A stretch of DNA of 13,049 nt, taken from Gemmatimonadota bacterium (GTDB taxonomy: Bacteria > Gemmatimonadota > Gemmatimonadetes > Gemmatimonadales > GWC2-71-9). The notes beneath the pieces are model-generated. The model had not been told where the DNA came from. It saw only the letters and a list, made by a program, of their open reading frames with translations, and searched no databases. Position 1 is the first letter of the stretch; every line of letters starts with the position of its first letter. The stretch lies in NCBI GenBank assembly GCA_004357415.1, contig SMVY01000141.1:1-13049 (forward strand). Direction: 5' to 3'. Shown here piece by piece: positions 1-6,875 of the stretch. The position numbers and the translations under genes were made by a program.

Positions 1-1880
1 AAGACGATCAGGGCCACGATCCCCACCGGCAAGGATATCCAAGGCGACATGCCGAATCCTGCCGGAATCGAGCCGACGACTCCGGCCACGCCGGCCGCCA
101 GCAGGGCGTAGGGCATTTGGGTGCGCACGTGATCGACGTGGTCGCACCCCGAGGCCATCGAGCTGAGAATGGTGGTGTCCGATATCGGTGAGCTGTGGTC
201 GCCGAACAACGCTCCGCCCATGACCGCGGCGGTAACGGCCAGGAGGATACCCCAGCCGACGTCCGCTGCAGGGTCGGCCACGCCGCCCATCCGGAGCGCC
301 AGGGGTATCGCCAGGGGAAACAGGATGGCCATCGTGCCCCACGAGCTGCCGATGGAGAGCGCCACCACGCCGGCGATGACGAACACCGTGACCGGCAGCA
401 GTTCAACCGGGAGCCGGTCCGATAGCACACTGGAAAGGAACGCCGCGGTACCCAGATCTTCGGTCACCGCCCCCAACGACCAGGCCAAGATGAGGATGAT
501 GATGGCCAGGATCATGGTGCGGATGCCCGACAGCCACGCTTCGATGGTCGCCGACAGGGTCAGTTTCCGCCCACCCGCGGCCAGCACGATGGCCGTCAGG
601 CTGCCCAGCATCGCTCCCCACAGGAGCGGTACGAACGGATCCGCGGCGCCGAAGATCTTGGACAGATCTCCCCGATCGGCCAACGGGAGACTGGCCCGAC
701 CGGTGGAGATCAGCCCCGCCACCACGGTGACGACGACGACTCCGATCGGGAGTGCCGCGGCCCACCACTTGGACGACACGCCCTCGGCCGGCTCGAGTTC
801 GTTGTCGCCCAGGGTCAATTGCGCCCCCGGGCGGCTCACCCCGCCGCCGGACCGGGCGCGGCGCTCGGCGGCCAGCATCGGGCCGAAGTCGCGCCCGCTC
901 ACGATCAGTACGGCCACCAGCAACAGCGCAAAGATTGGATAGAACAAGTAGGGGATCGAGTTTATGAAGATGCCGAAGGGTGAGACGGTCGCTTCCGCCG
1001 CACCTTGGGCCACCCCGATGGCGATGCCGTCGGCGATGAGACTGATTTCGAACCCGACCCAGGTCGACACGAACACCATGGCCGAAACCGGCGCGGCGGT
1101 CGAGTCAACGATGTACGCCAGTTTCTCGCGGGATACCTTGAGACGGTCCGTCACCGGCCGCATGGTGTTGCCGACGATGAGGGTGTTGGAATAGTCGTCG
1201 AAGAAAATGGCCAGCCCGGCGAGCCATGTGGTCAGCTGGCCCCGTTTGGGAGTGGTGGCGAACGGCCTGACGGCGTCGACGATGGCTTTGGTGGCCCCCA
1301 TTTTGGCCAGCACGCCAACCATGCCCCCCAACAGCAACGAGAAGATGATGATGGCCGCGTGGTCGGCGTCAGCCAATGCCTGGCGGGCGTAATTGCCCAC
1401 GGTCATGAGGATGGCGCTGAGGGGATTGTAGCCGACCAGGAACATGCACCCCAGCCACACTCCCACGAAGAGGCTGGAAACCACCTCTCGAAATATCAGT
1501 GCCAGGGCGATGGCGGCCAGCGGTGGCAGCAGGGTGATCCAGCCCGGCAGCAGCGGTCCATCGACCGACGCCGTCCACCCTCCAACCTCGACTGCAAGGG
1601 GGAGTTGGGCCGCGTCGGACACCACGATGTCGCGGAACTCCACCGCACCGAGGGGAACCAACGTGTCGCTTGCCAGGAGCGTGCCGTCGGCCGCCCGCAG
1701 AGTCACGCCGGCGGAATCCAGTGACCCGGGTGCCCGGACCGTAATGGTGAATGGGACGTTGAGGAGCACTACCGGTGGGGCGTCGAGCTCGACCTCCTGC
1801 GCTTGAACGGCAGGGCCCACAGTCAGAGACCCCGCAAGCAGGAACGCGAAGAGGATCGAAGGCTTGGCGGTCACGGGCAT
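1..1880 (-). CDS. NhaC-family Na+/H+ antiporter with exported N-terminal domain (3' end cut by window)
   Basis: Inner-membrane antiporter expected to exchange Na+ for H+. The frame is open from 1880 to the left edge (about 626 codons, no stop), so the C-terminus is missing. Residues 1-28 look like a signal peptide (hydrophobic FAFLLAG stretch, AVQAQ cleavage region). Residues about 29-107 are a polar, beta-rich domain. The transporter core follows, starting at GWITLLPPLAAIALALIFRE. Family hallmarks are FFDDYSNTLIVGNTMRP (about 225-241), AYIVDSTAAPVSA, SIGSSWGTMAILFPLA (about 505-520) and GALFGDHSSPISDTT near the end. It lies 71 bases downstream of the kinase on the same strand with no terminator seen, so it is probably the last known gene of that operon. 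Start choice: AAGGA at 1882-1886 sits only 1 base from ATG 1880 but 7 bases from GTG 1874, so GTG 1874 may be the real start. Family assignment is firm; exact ion specificity is not visible. Confidence 0.9.
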   Translation of the reverse strand, partial: MPVTAKPSILFAFLLAGSLTVGPAVQAQEVELDAPPVVLLNVPFTITVRAPGSLDSAGVTLRAADGTLLASDTLVPLGAVEFRDIVVSDAAQLPLAVEVGGWTASVDGPLLPGWITLLPPLAAIALALIFREVVSSLFVGVWLGCMFLVGYNPLSAILMTVGNYARQALADADHAAIIIFSLLLGGMVGVLAKMGATKAIVDAVRPFATTPKRGQLTTWLAGLAIFFDDYSNTLIVGNTMRPVTDRLKVSREKLAYIVDSTAAPVSAMVFVSTWVGFEISLIADGIAIGVAQGAAEATVSPFGIFINSIPYLFYPIFALLLVAVLIVSGRDFGPMLAAERRARSGGGVSRPGAQLTLGDNELEPAEGVSSKWWAAALPIGVVVVTVVAGLISTGRASLPLADRGDLSKIFGAADPFVPLLWGAMLGSLTAIVLAAGGRKLTLSATIEAWLSGIRTMILAIIILILAWSLGAVTEDLGTAAFLSSVLSDRLPVELLPVTVFVIAGVVALSIGSSWGTMAILFPLAIPLALRMGGVADPAADVGWGILLAVTAAVMGGALFGDHSSPISDTTILSSMASGCDHVDHVRTQMPYALLAAGVAGVVGSIPAGFGMSPWISLPVGIVALIV

Positions 1881-1881
1881 G

Positions 1882-1886
1882 TCCTT
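1882..1886 (-). promoter_or_regulatory. Ribosome binding site of the NhaC-type gene
   Basis: On the minus strand this reads AAGGA. It is 1 base from the ATG at 1880 and 7 bases from the in-frame GTG at 1874. The spacing favours GTG 1874 as start, which shortens the protein by two residues and leaves the signal peptide intact. Confidence 0.45.
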
Positions 1887-1951
1887 GGGTTCGGGTACGG
1901 TGCGGTGGCGAGTATGCCCCATTCAGATCGGTCCCGCCAGTCCGGGGCTCA

Positions 1952-2860
1952 TCACTCGCTTACGGTCTCGGCGATGTCCCGCGCCAGGCTCAGCGCGCCT
2001 GCCACCGGGTCGACGATGTCATCGACCGGCATGACATCAGAGCGGGCCGCCAGCATTGCCCGCAGCGCGCCGGCCAGTGGTCCCGATTCGAACACGCCGC
2101 CGGTGATGGCGACTGGAACGGCCTTCTCTTCCGAAAACAGACCTCGCAAACTGACGGCGAGGGCCAGCAAGTCCTCGGCGGCGCGCGTTACCATCTCCCC
2201 CGCCGCCCGGTCGCCCGATTCCGCCGCCTCGAGCACCAGCGGCGCCAGGCCGGCGATCTCTCCCGGGCCGGCCGCCGCCGCCCACCGGACCAATCGGGAG
2301 ATGTCGCTCGAACGGGTGGCCGTGAGCACCCGCTGGGACAGGACGGTGGCCTCGGCCCGGCCATCGACCGCCCGTCCCACTGCGCCCAGGGCCGCGCGAC
2401 CGAGCGCGTAGCCACTCCCCTCGTCTCCCATCTGCCAGCCGTAGCCGCCCGCCCGATGGATGGTCCCTTGTGGATCTCGTGCCAACCCGACTGAACCGGT
2501 GCCCGCCAAGATCAGGATGCCGGGTGACTGTCCGAAGGCGGCCACCAACGCGATCTCCCCATCGGTAGTCACCCTGACGGTCTCGGCCAGTTCCTCCGCC
2601 CTGAGCGCCCGGGCCAGTTCCTTGGCTTCCTGCTGCCGCCCGGCGCCGGCCGCGCCCACGACGATGACGTCGGCCGACGGCCGGCCCACTTCCGCCAGAC
2701 TACGGCGGATGGCATCGGCGATGGTGGTGGCTGAGCGGAGGACCAGGTCGGGCCGGAGCGCAGCGCCCGGTGCCTGGATGCGTGCCCGGACCTCGCCATC
2801 CACCTCGGCCACGACCACAGTCTTGGACCCGCCGACATCGGCCCCGATCACTACCCTCAT
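1952..2860 (-). CDS. BadF/BadG/BcrA/BcrD-type amino-sugar kinase (GlcNAc/MurNAc kinase-like)
   Basis: Cytoplasmic ATP-dependent kinase of 302 residues with the actin-like ASKHA fold, expected to phosphorylate GlcNAc and/or MurNAc. Visible motifs: ADVGGSKT (residues 7-14, phosphate-1 loop with D8), TTDGEIAL with D100 as likely catalytic base, LAGTGS (phosphate-2, 118-123), GGYGWQMGDEGSGY (138-151, the hallmark of NagK/MurK-type members), ITGGVF (252-257, adenosine site) and DPVAGAL (284-290). One kinase unit only, so it is not a benzoyl-CoA reductase subunit. Its ATG overlaps the symporter's TGA (ATGA at 2857-2860), which predicts translational coupling. GGGAGG lies just upstream. The longer in-frame extension to 2944 is rejected because it reads through the symporter's 3' end. 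MurK of Clostridium acetobutylicum, a family member, uses both MurNAc and GlcNAc. Context with NagZ and NamZ supports an amino-sugar substrate, but which one cannot be read from sequence. Confidence 0.88.
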   Translation of the reverse strand: MRVVIGADVGGSKTVVVAEVDGEVRARIQAPGAALRPDLVLRSATTIADAIRRSLAEVGRPSADVIVVGAAGAGRQQEAKELARALRAEELAETVRVTTDGEIALVAAFGQSPGILILAGTGSVGLARDPQGTIHRAGGYGWQMGDEGSGYALGRAALGAVGRAVDGRAEATVLSQRVLTATRSSDISRLVRWAAAAGPGEIAGLAPLVLEAAESGDRAAGEMVTRAAEDLLALAVSLRGLFSEEKAVPVAITGGVFESGPLAGALRAMLAARSDVMPVDDIVDPVAGALSLARDIAETVSE

Positions 2861-4332
2861 GAGCCTCCCTTTCTTGGGACATAGCTGGCCACAACGCCCC
2901 CGACCACGGTGAGCGCCGTACCCAGGGGCACATACCATGGCCAAGCCAGACGGCCGACGAACGCCAACCAGGAATCGGCATCAGGCGCCAGCCGGGAAGC
3001 GAACACCACCAGCAACATGGTGAATACCGAGACGGTTACCCCGGCAAGGACGTCCCGGCCTAGTGCCCTGGGCCACTTCCCCGCCAGGATATAGGTACCC
3101 AGAAGTCCCCCGTAGGTGATCGAAGCAATGGAAAGGGCCAGGACCACAACCGGTGTATCCCTCGTCGCGGTCGCGTAGAACGCCAACGCGCCGCCGATCA
3201 GCGCCATCGCCCACGCGGCGGAAAACCAGCGTCCTACCCTGAGGAGCGCCTCGGGGCTGGCCTCGGGTCTCCGGGTGGCGTACAAATCCAGGGTGGCGGA
3301 CGAAGCCATGGCGTTGATCGAGGAACTCAGGGTGCTCATGGCGGCGGCCAGGATTCCAGCCACCAGGAGCCCCGCCACTCCCGAGGGGAGGTGGTCCACG
3401 ATGAACTGGGCAAAGATCTGATCGCTGGGACGGCCATCGGGGGCCAACCCAGCGGCCCAGATGGCCGAGCCCACCATCAGGAACAGCAGAAACTGCAGCA
3501 GCACCAGAACGCCGGATCCCACCAGGGCCGTGCGCGCTTTCGGGAGGCTCCCCGTGGCCAGCAAGCGCTGGACGATCAGCTGGTCCGTGCCGTGGGAGGC
3601 CGCGGACAACAGAGCGCCACCCACCAACCCGCCCAGGAACGTGTAGGTCGTGGTCAGGTTTACCTGAAAGTCGAACACCCGGAGCTTGCCGGCCTCCCGC
3701 GCCAGCTCGAGGGCCTGGGCCGGCCCCCCGGCCAAGCGCCAGGCGATGAACAACGCCACCAGGCCACCCAGCGTGTAGATCGTCAACTGGATTACGTCGG
3801 CCCACACCACGGCTTTGAGACCACCGATGAGCGTGTAGATCAGGGTGGCCACGCCCATCACCACTATGGCCGTGGGGATACTCCAACCGGTCACCAACGC
3901 CAGGGGGATGGCTCCGGCAAAAATGCGCACGCCGTCGGCCAGAAACCTCGTGCTCAGGAACACTGTGGAAATGGCCCGACGGGTCGTTACCCCGAAGCGA
4001 TCCTCCAGCCTGGCGTAGGCGGTGAGCTGCTGGCCCCCCCCCTCGAAGTATCCCGGCAGGAGCCATATGGCGACACCGACCCGGCCCACCACGTAGCCGA
4101 GGGCTATCTGCAGGAAGGTGAGGTCGCCGCGGGCAGCGATTCCGGGGATCGAGATCACCGTCAGGGCGGAGGTTTCGGTAGCCACCACCGAGAGGAGCAC
4201 GCTCCACGCCGGAAGATTTCCCGCGCCGAGGAAGTAGTCGGTGGCCGTCCGTTGACGCCGGGAGAGCCGGAGGCCCAGCCCCAGGGTGACCGCGAAGTAC
4301 AGGACGATGATGGCGAGGTCGAGGGCGGTCAC
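2857..4332 (-). CDS. Sodium:solute symporter (SSS family), putative amino-sugar importer
   Basis: Na+-coupled inner-membrane transporter, 491 residues, roughly 13 hydrophobic segments, LeuT-type fold. Features in order: TM1 (about 4-22), an SRRQRTATDYFLGAGNLPAW stretch (24-43), TM2 with VVATETSALT, TAYARLEDRFG (104-114), the family signature GGLKAVVWADVIQ (170-182), SHGTDQLIVQRLLA (246-259), and AAAMSTLSSSINA (329-341). In the last, S333-T334 align with the Ser pair of the vSGLT Na2 site. The start is GTG 4332 with no clear Shine-Dalgarno; no better in-frame start keeps TM1. It is coupled to the kinase by an ATGA overlap, so the kinase most likely acts on the imported solute. Substrate is inferred from context (GlcNAc or MurNAc), since SSS members carry sugars, amino acids, sialic acid and vitamins. 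A run of nine G on the coding strand (4034-4042) encodes the EGGGQ region and the frame is intact. Confidence 0.9.
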   Translation of the reverse strand: MTALDLAIIVLYFAVTLGLGLRLSRRQRTATDYFLGAGNLPAWSVLLSVVATETSALTVISIPGIAARGDLTFLQIALGYVVGRVGVAIWLLPGYFEGGGQQLTAYARLEDRFGVTTRRAISTVFLSTRFLADGVRIFAGAIPLALVTGWSIPTAIVVMGVATLIYTLIGGLKAVVWADVIQLTIYTLGGLVALFIAWRLAGGPAQALELAREAGKLRVFDFQVNLTTTYTFLGGLVGGALLSAASHGTDQLIVQRLLATGSLPKARTALVGSGVLVLLQFLLFLMVGSAIWAAGLAPDGRPSDQIFAQFIVDHLPSGVAGLLVAGILAAAMSTLSSSINAMASSATLDLYATRRPEASPEALLRVGRWFSAAWAMALIGGALAFYATATRDTPVVVLALSIASITYGGLLGTYILAGKWPRALGRDVLAGVTVSVFTMLLVVFASRLAPDADSWLAFVGRLAWPWYVPLGTALTVVGGVVASYVPRKGGS

Positions 4333-4385
4333 AGTGTCGGCTCGCGGGTGAAGGGCGAGGGGGCTGGGGAGGGCGGAGAGGGGCT

Positions 4386-4423
4386 AGAAAAATGGGCTCA
4401 CACGCAGCTGGCGAGTGAGCCCA
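4386..4423 (-). terminator. Intrinsic terminator of the iscA/erpA-like gene
   Basis: On the minus strand, a 9-bp perfect stem (4415-4423 pairing with 4393-4401, TGGGCTCAC/GTGAGCCCA) is followed immediately by TTTTT (4388-4392). The stem can extend inward by three more pairs (4403-4405 with 4411-4413) after an A-A mismatch, leaving a 5-base loop. It begins about 20 bases past the Fe-S carrier stop codon and separates that gene from the symporter operon. There is no T-run on the plus-strand side, so it should act in one direction only. Confidence 0.85.
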
Positions 4424-4443
4424 GTCTCGGGGGTGGCCGTGGT

Positions 4444-4812
4444 TCAGGCGGTAAAGCTGGTACCGCAGCCACAGCCACCGGTGGCGTTGGGGTTGTTGAA
4501 GGTGAAACCGGAGCCCTGCATCGACGATTCGTAGCCGATGGTGATTCCCACCAGGTACTGGGCGCTGAAGCCGTCGACGAACAGGCGGACGGTGTTCACT
4601 TCCAGAACGAGGTCGTCATCGAGGGACTTATCCTCGATGTTGAGGCTGTACTTGAAGCCCGAGCAGCCGCCGGGAAGGACGCTGACCCTGAGGCCGGCCG
4701 TTTCCCGCGGCACATCCCCTTCGGCGATGAACTTGCGGACTTGTTCGGCAGCATCGTCGGTCAGGGTCAGTTGGAACGCCTGGTCGGTCGTCTGCGCTTC
4801 GGTCGCTGTCAT
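4444..4812 (-). CDS. A-type iron-sulfur carrier (IscA/ErpA/SufA family, HesB-like)
   Basis: Small cytoplasmic Fe-S carrier, 122 residues, expected to receive a nascent cluster from a scaffold and pass it to client enzymes. The three family cysteines are all present: C50 in LPGGCSGFKY, and C114 and C116 in GGCGCGTSF at the C-terminus. The typical LTDDAAEQVRKFI opening is at about 17-29. Length is normal, with a slightly extended polar N-terminus. ATG 4812 has GGAGG four bases upstream. It is monocistronic by appearance: own candidate promoter (4890-4919), own terminator (4386-4423), and no isc or suf partner in the window. IscA, ErpA and SufA cannot be told apart reliably from sequence alone, so no symbol is given. 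Confidence 0.93.
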   Translation of the reverse strand: MTATEAQTTDQAFQLTLTDDAAEQVRKFIAEGDVPRETAGLRVSVLPGGCSGFKYSLNIEDKSLDDDLVLEVNTVRLFVDGFSAQYLVGITIGYESSMQGSGFTFNNPNATGGCGCGTSFTA

Positions 4813-4889
4813 AGGTCCTCCACTCCGAAGAGTGTATGTAGTCCCAAATCAAGTAGTTGGCTCGGGTGACCCGGGCCAGGATCTGTCTT

Positions 4890-4919
4890 AAGCTAACGAA
4901 GGGCTCCGGAAGCTGTCAA
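4890..4919 (-). promoter_or_regulatory. Candidate sigma-70-like promoter for the Fe-S carrier gene
   Basis: Minus strand: a perfect TTGACA at 4914-4919, an 18-base spacer, then TAGCTT at 4890-4895 (3 of 6 matches to TATAAT). The start codon is about 80 bases further on. The -35 box is good and the -10 box is weak, so this is a candidate only. Confidence 0.35.
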
Positions 4920-4996
4920 CGCATTGCCGAACCGCTTGGCTGTGGCAAAATGCGGCAGGGGACTCCAACTGGGGGAGTGACGGGGTCATCGATGTG

Positions 4997-5010
4997 CGCA
5001 ATTAATTGCG
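4997..5010. repeat. Perfect 14-base palindrome, possible operator
   Basis: CGCAATTAATTGCG is its own reverse complement. It lies at the left border of the AT-rich core between the divergent Fe-S carrier and pilin genes. Its symmetry and position fit a dimeric regulator site controlling one or both flanking genes. No regulator gene is in the window, so the partner is unknown. Confidence 0.4.
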
Positions 5011-5136
5011 TATTATTTGGATACTGTGCAAAAAATATGAAAGGACTACGCAGTTTATCCCAGTTAATTTCATATGAATCAATATGTTAACTATATGGCG
5101 CAACTGTTGCCATGGTGTACGAGAGTTAGACAAATT

Positions 5137-5177
5137 GCCCTCTGACAAAAAGCCGAGGGCCTGACACCTCACGAGGG
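5137..5177 (+). promoter_or_regulatory. Structured leader with alternative pairings around the pilin Shine-Dalgarno
   Basis: Hairpin A pairs GCCCTC (5137-5142) with GAGGGC (5155-5160) across a 12-base loop. Hairpin B pairs GAC-CCT (5163-5169, one bulged A) with AGG-GTC (5174-5179) around CACG. Hairpin B buries the GAGGG Shine-Dalgarno (5173-5177) that serves GTG 5186 at 8-base spacing. CCCTC of hairpin A could instead pair with that same GAGGG. This permits competing folds that could tune translation of the operon, but the stems are short and no known riboswitch class is matched. Confidence 0.3.
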
Positions 5178-5185
5178 TCGGTGCC

Positions 5186-5626
5186 GTGGCCAAACGAGCC
5201 GGTTTTACCCTGATCGAGATCGTCATCGTTTTCGTGCTCATGGGGATCCTGGTTCTCATCGGCATGCCCAGGATGATGAACACCCTGGAGCACAACGAAG
5301 TGCGAGGTGCCCGGACGAAGGTGGTGGCTCTGTTCAATCGTGCCAGGAGTCATGCCATCGAGCGCAACCGCCATGTGACGCTTTGGATCAACCCGGCGAT
5401 GGTAGTGATCACCGAATCGATCCCCGGTGGCGGTGTCGATACGATCATGGTGCAGGACTTCGCCCCGGCTGGTATCGGATTGACGACCACCGCCGCATCC
5501 ATCCAAATCGATTCCCGTGGCATAGCGACAAGTCTCGGCAGTCTGGCGGCTACTATCGTCATGTCGAAGGGGAGCCATGCCGACACCGTTCTGATCTCCG
5601 GTTTCGGAAGGGTAGTGAATCAATGA
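5186..5626 (+). CDS. Type IV minor pilin / pseudopilin, FimT/GspH-like
   Basis: Prepilin of 146 residues, expected to be cleaved and N-methylated by prepilin peptidase and placed in the tip complex that primes type IV pilus (or type II secretion pseudopilus) assembly. The leader is very short, VAKRAG, followed by FTLIEIVIVFVLMGILVLIG. Cleavage is after G6, mature residue 1 is F7 and the key Glu5 is E11. The globular part has beta-strand character, and SRGIAT near residues 112-117 fits the C-terminal region of GspH/FimT domains. GTG 5186 is chosen because GAGGG (5173-5177) sits eight bases upstream and the leader length is then typical. Its TGA overlaps the next gene's ATG (5623-5626). It is the first gene of a four-gene pilin operon. 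FimT, FimU and GspH cannot be separated from sequence alone. Confidence 0.88.
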   Translation: MAKRAGFTLIEIVIVFVLMGILVLIGMPRMMNTLEHNEVRGARTKVVALFNRARSHAIERNRHVTLWINPAMVVITESIPGGGVDTIMVQDFAPAGIGLTTTAASIQIDSRGIATSLGSLAATIVMSKGSHADTVLISGFGRVVNQ

Positions 5627-5997
5627 AACAGAAGACTTCAGGCTTCACCTTGATCGAGGTAATGGTAGCCATCGTGATCCTGTCGATCGGCTTGTTGGCG
5701 TTGGCCGGCGCCACCGCCAACGTGTCCAAGATGGTTGGCTATGGCAAATGGGCTACGGCAGCTTCGCAAGTCGCCACCCGGCGGGTCGAAACTATCCGCC
5801 TGATCGCCAACTCGACCGATCCGACGTGTACCTCGAGTGCCATGGTGAGCGGTGGGCCGTTGGCGGCCGGAAGGATGAGGGAGTCTTGGAACATCAGTGG
5901 GACGGGTGGCATGCGGCGGGTGCTGGTTACCGTCACCTATCCTCGCGGACGGCGGACGGTCACGGATACAGTTGCAACCATTCTCAGGTGCGGATGA
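5623..5997 (+). CDS. Type IV minor pilin, PilV-like
   Basis: Small prepilin of 124 residues. The leader MKQKTSG ends at G7, followed by FTLIEVMVAIVILSIGLLAL, with Glu5 of the mature chain at E12. PilV-type proteins are minor pilins of the tip complex. The pattern 'EVMVAIVILSIGLLALAG' with G at the bend is typical of PilV/GspI-type sequences. Two cysteines (C69 and C123) could form the disulfide that links the alpha-beta loop to the C-terminal end. It starts at the ATG inside the ATGA that closes the upstream gene, and its own TGA forms a second ATGA (5994-5997) with the next gene, so all three should be translationally coupled. A longer in-frame reading starting at 5383 exists but lies inside the upstream gene and would bury the prepilin leader, so it is rejected. 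Confidence 0.87.
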   Translation: MKQKTSGFTLIEVMVAIVILSIGLLALAGATANVSKMVGYGKWATAASQVATRRVETIRLIANSTDPTCTSSAMVSGGPLAAGRMRESWNISGTGGMRRVLVTVTYPRGRRTVTDTVATILRCG

Positions 5998-6857
5998 CCA
6001 TGGCGAAATCAGCTAGCGGGTTCACCTTGACGGAATTGATGATTGCCTTGGTCGTGTTCGCCCTCGCCGCCGGCTCGATCGGGCGCATCTTGATAAACAG
6101 CCAGCGCCTTTCGCGGGCCCAAGTCGAGGTCGTCAACATGCAGAGCAACCTGCGGACCGGCGTCCTGGTCGTGCCATCGGAACTTCGGGAACTGGCCACG
6201 GACGGCACCAACTCCGACATCCTCTCCATGACCTCCAGCAACATCACTTTCCGCGCCATGCGTGGTCTCGGGTTCACCTGCTCCGTTACGTCGACCAGGA
6301 TCAAGATCCTCGATACCGGTACCGTGCCGTTCTACGGGTCGCGCAGTATAATCAGCGGCCGGGACCGGATCATAGTTTTTGTCGAGAGCGATCCCGACTT
6401 TCCCACCGACGACCGTTGGTTGGTCTTGACGCCCACCGCGGTGGACCTGACCAACAACTGTGGCCCTCGGAATGCCATCATGATCACGGTCGCGGATTTC
6501 TCCGGGCAGTTGACCAACGGGATTTCTGACGTCGTCGTCGGCGGCCCGGTCCGGTCCTTTGAGGTCATGGAGCTAGGCCCCGTGACCAGCGGTGGCCATA
6601 CCTGGCTGGGCGCCCGATCCGTGAGCGGTGGGCAGGCAAACCTCCAGCCCGTCCTGGGCCCCTTGGAGACGAATGGCTTCGAGTTGGAGTACTTCGATGT
6701 GGCCGGCACTACCACAACGGTACCGGCCGACGTGCGGCAGATCCGGATCACCCTGCGGGGCTCGACCGAACATGCTGTGAGCCGTGGTTTGGGTGACACC
6801 CCGGCGTTGGTGCGGGACACGCTTGTGGCAACCGTGACGCTGCGCAACGGCAGCTGA
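5994..6857 (+). CDS. Type IV minor pilin, PilW-like
   Basis: Prepilin of 287 residues. The leader MTMAKSASG is followed by FTLTELMIALVVFALAAGSI, with cleavage after G9 and mature Glu5 at E14. The size, the position after PilV and before PilX, and the 'LTELMIALVVF' opening fit PilW/GspJ-type minor pilins, which are larger than PilV. The globular domain is beta-rich with two cysteines (in GFTCSV and NNCGPRN). Two in-frame starts are possible: ATG 5994, which overlaps the PilV-like stop as ATGA, and ATG 6000. I choose 5994 because the preceding two junctions use the same arrangement. The apparent open frame reaching back to 5748 overlaps the PilV gene and is not the true start. An 18-base gap follows before the PilX-like gene. 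Confidence 0.87.
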   Translation: MTMAKSASGFTLTELMIALVVFALAAGSIGRILINSQRLSRAQVEVVNMQSNLRTGVLVVPSELRELATDGTNSDILSMTSSNITFRAMRGLGFTCSVTSTRIKILDTGTVPFYGSRSIISGRDRIIVFVESDPDFPTDDRWLVLTPTAVDLTNNCGPRNAIMITVADFSGQLTNGISDVVVGGPVRSFEVMELGPVTSGGHTWLGARSVSGGQANLQPVLGPLETNGFELEYFDVAGTTTTVPADVRQIRITLRGSTEHAVSRGLGDTPALVRDTLVATVTLRNGS

Positions 6858-6875
6858 CTGCATTGGAGAACCGAC

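Larger units (their letters stand above)
4813..5185. other. Divergent intergenic region with AT-rich core
   Basis: This 373-base gap separates the Fe-S carrier (minus) and the first minor-pilin gene (plus), and I see no convincing gene in it. The left part (4813-4990) has the same GC-rich character as the genes. Positions 5001-5100 are 70% A+T by direct count, in sharp contrast to both flanks. This core holds two perfect palindromes (4997-5010 and TTCATATGAA at 5069-5078) and ends about 85 bases before the pilin start. It is the natural place for the pilin operon promoter. No single -35/-10 pair stands out: GATACT at 5020-5025 and TATAT-rich stretches near 5090 are possible -10 elements. Confidence 0.6.

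Noticed and set aside
169..942. 257-codon plus-strand open frame opposite nhaC
   Set aside because: Thr/Ser/Arg/Pro-rich translation without motifs, lying entirely over the conserved NhaC core on the other strand.
3391..4869. 492-codon plus-strand open frame opposite the symporter and Fe-S carrier genes
   Set aside because: Low-complexity, Gly/Gln/Arg/His-rich translation typical of antisense frames in GC-rich DNA. Both genes on the other strand have clear family motifs.
4857..5090. 77-codon plus-strand open frame in the divergent intergenic region
   Set aside because: It crosses the abrupt GC-to-AT change with no codon-usage continuity, no Shine-Dalgarno and no recognisable sequence, and it overlaps the likely iscA promoter.
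5100..5186. Possible cyclic dinucleotide (GEMM) riboswitch before the pilin operon
   Set aside because: GACAAAAAGCCGAGGGCCTG loosely recalls the GACGCAAAGCC...GGGCCT half of GEMM, but the conserved 5' GGGCAAACC hairpin is missing and the 3' receptor helix cannot be drawn. A covariance-model scan would settle it.
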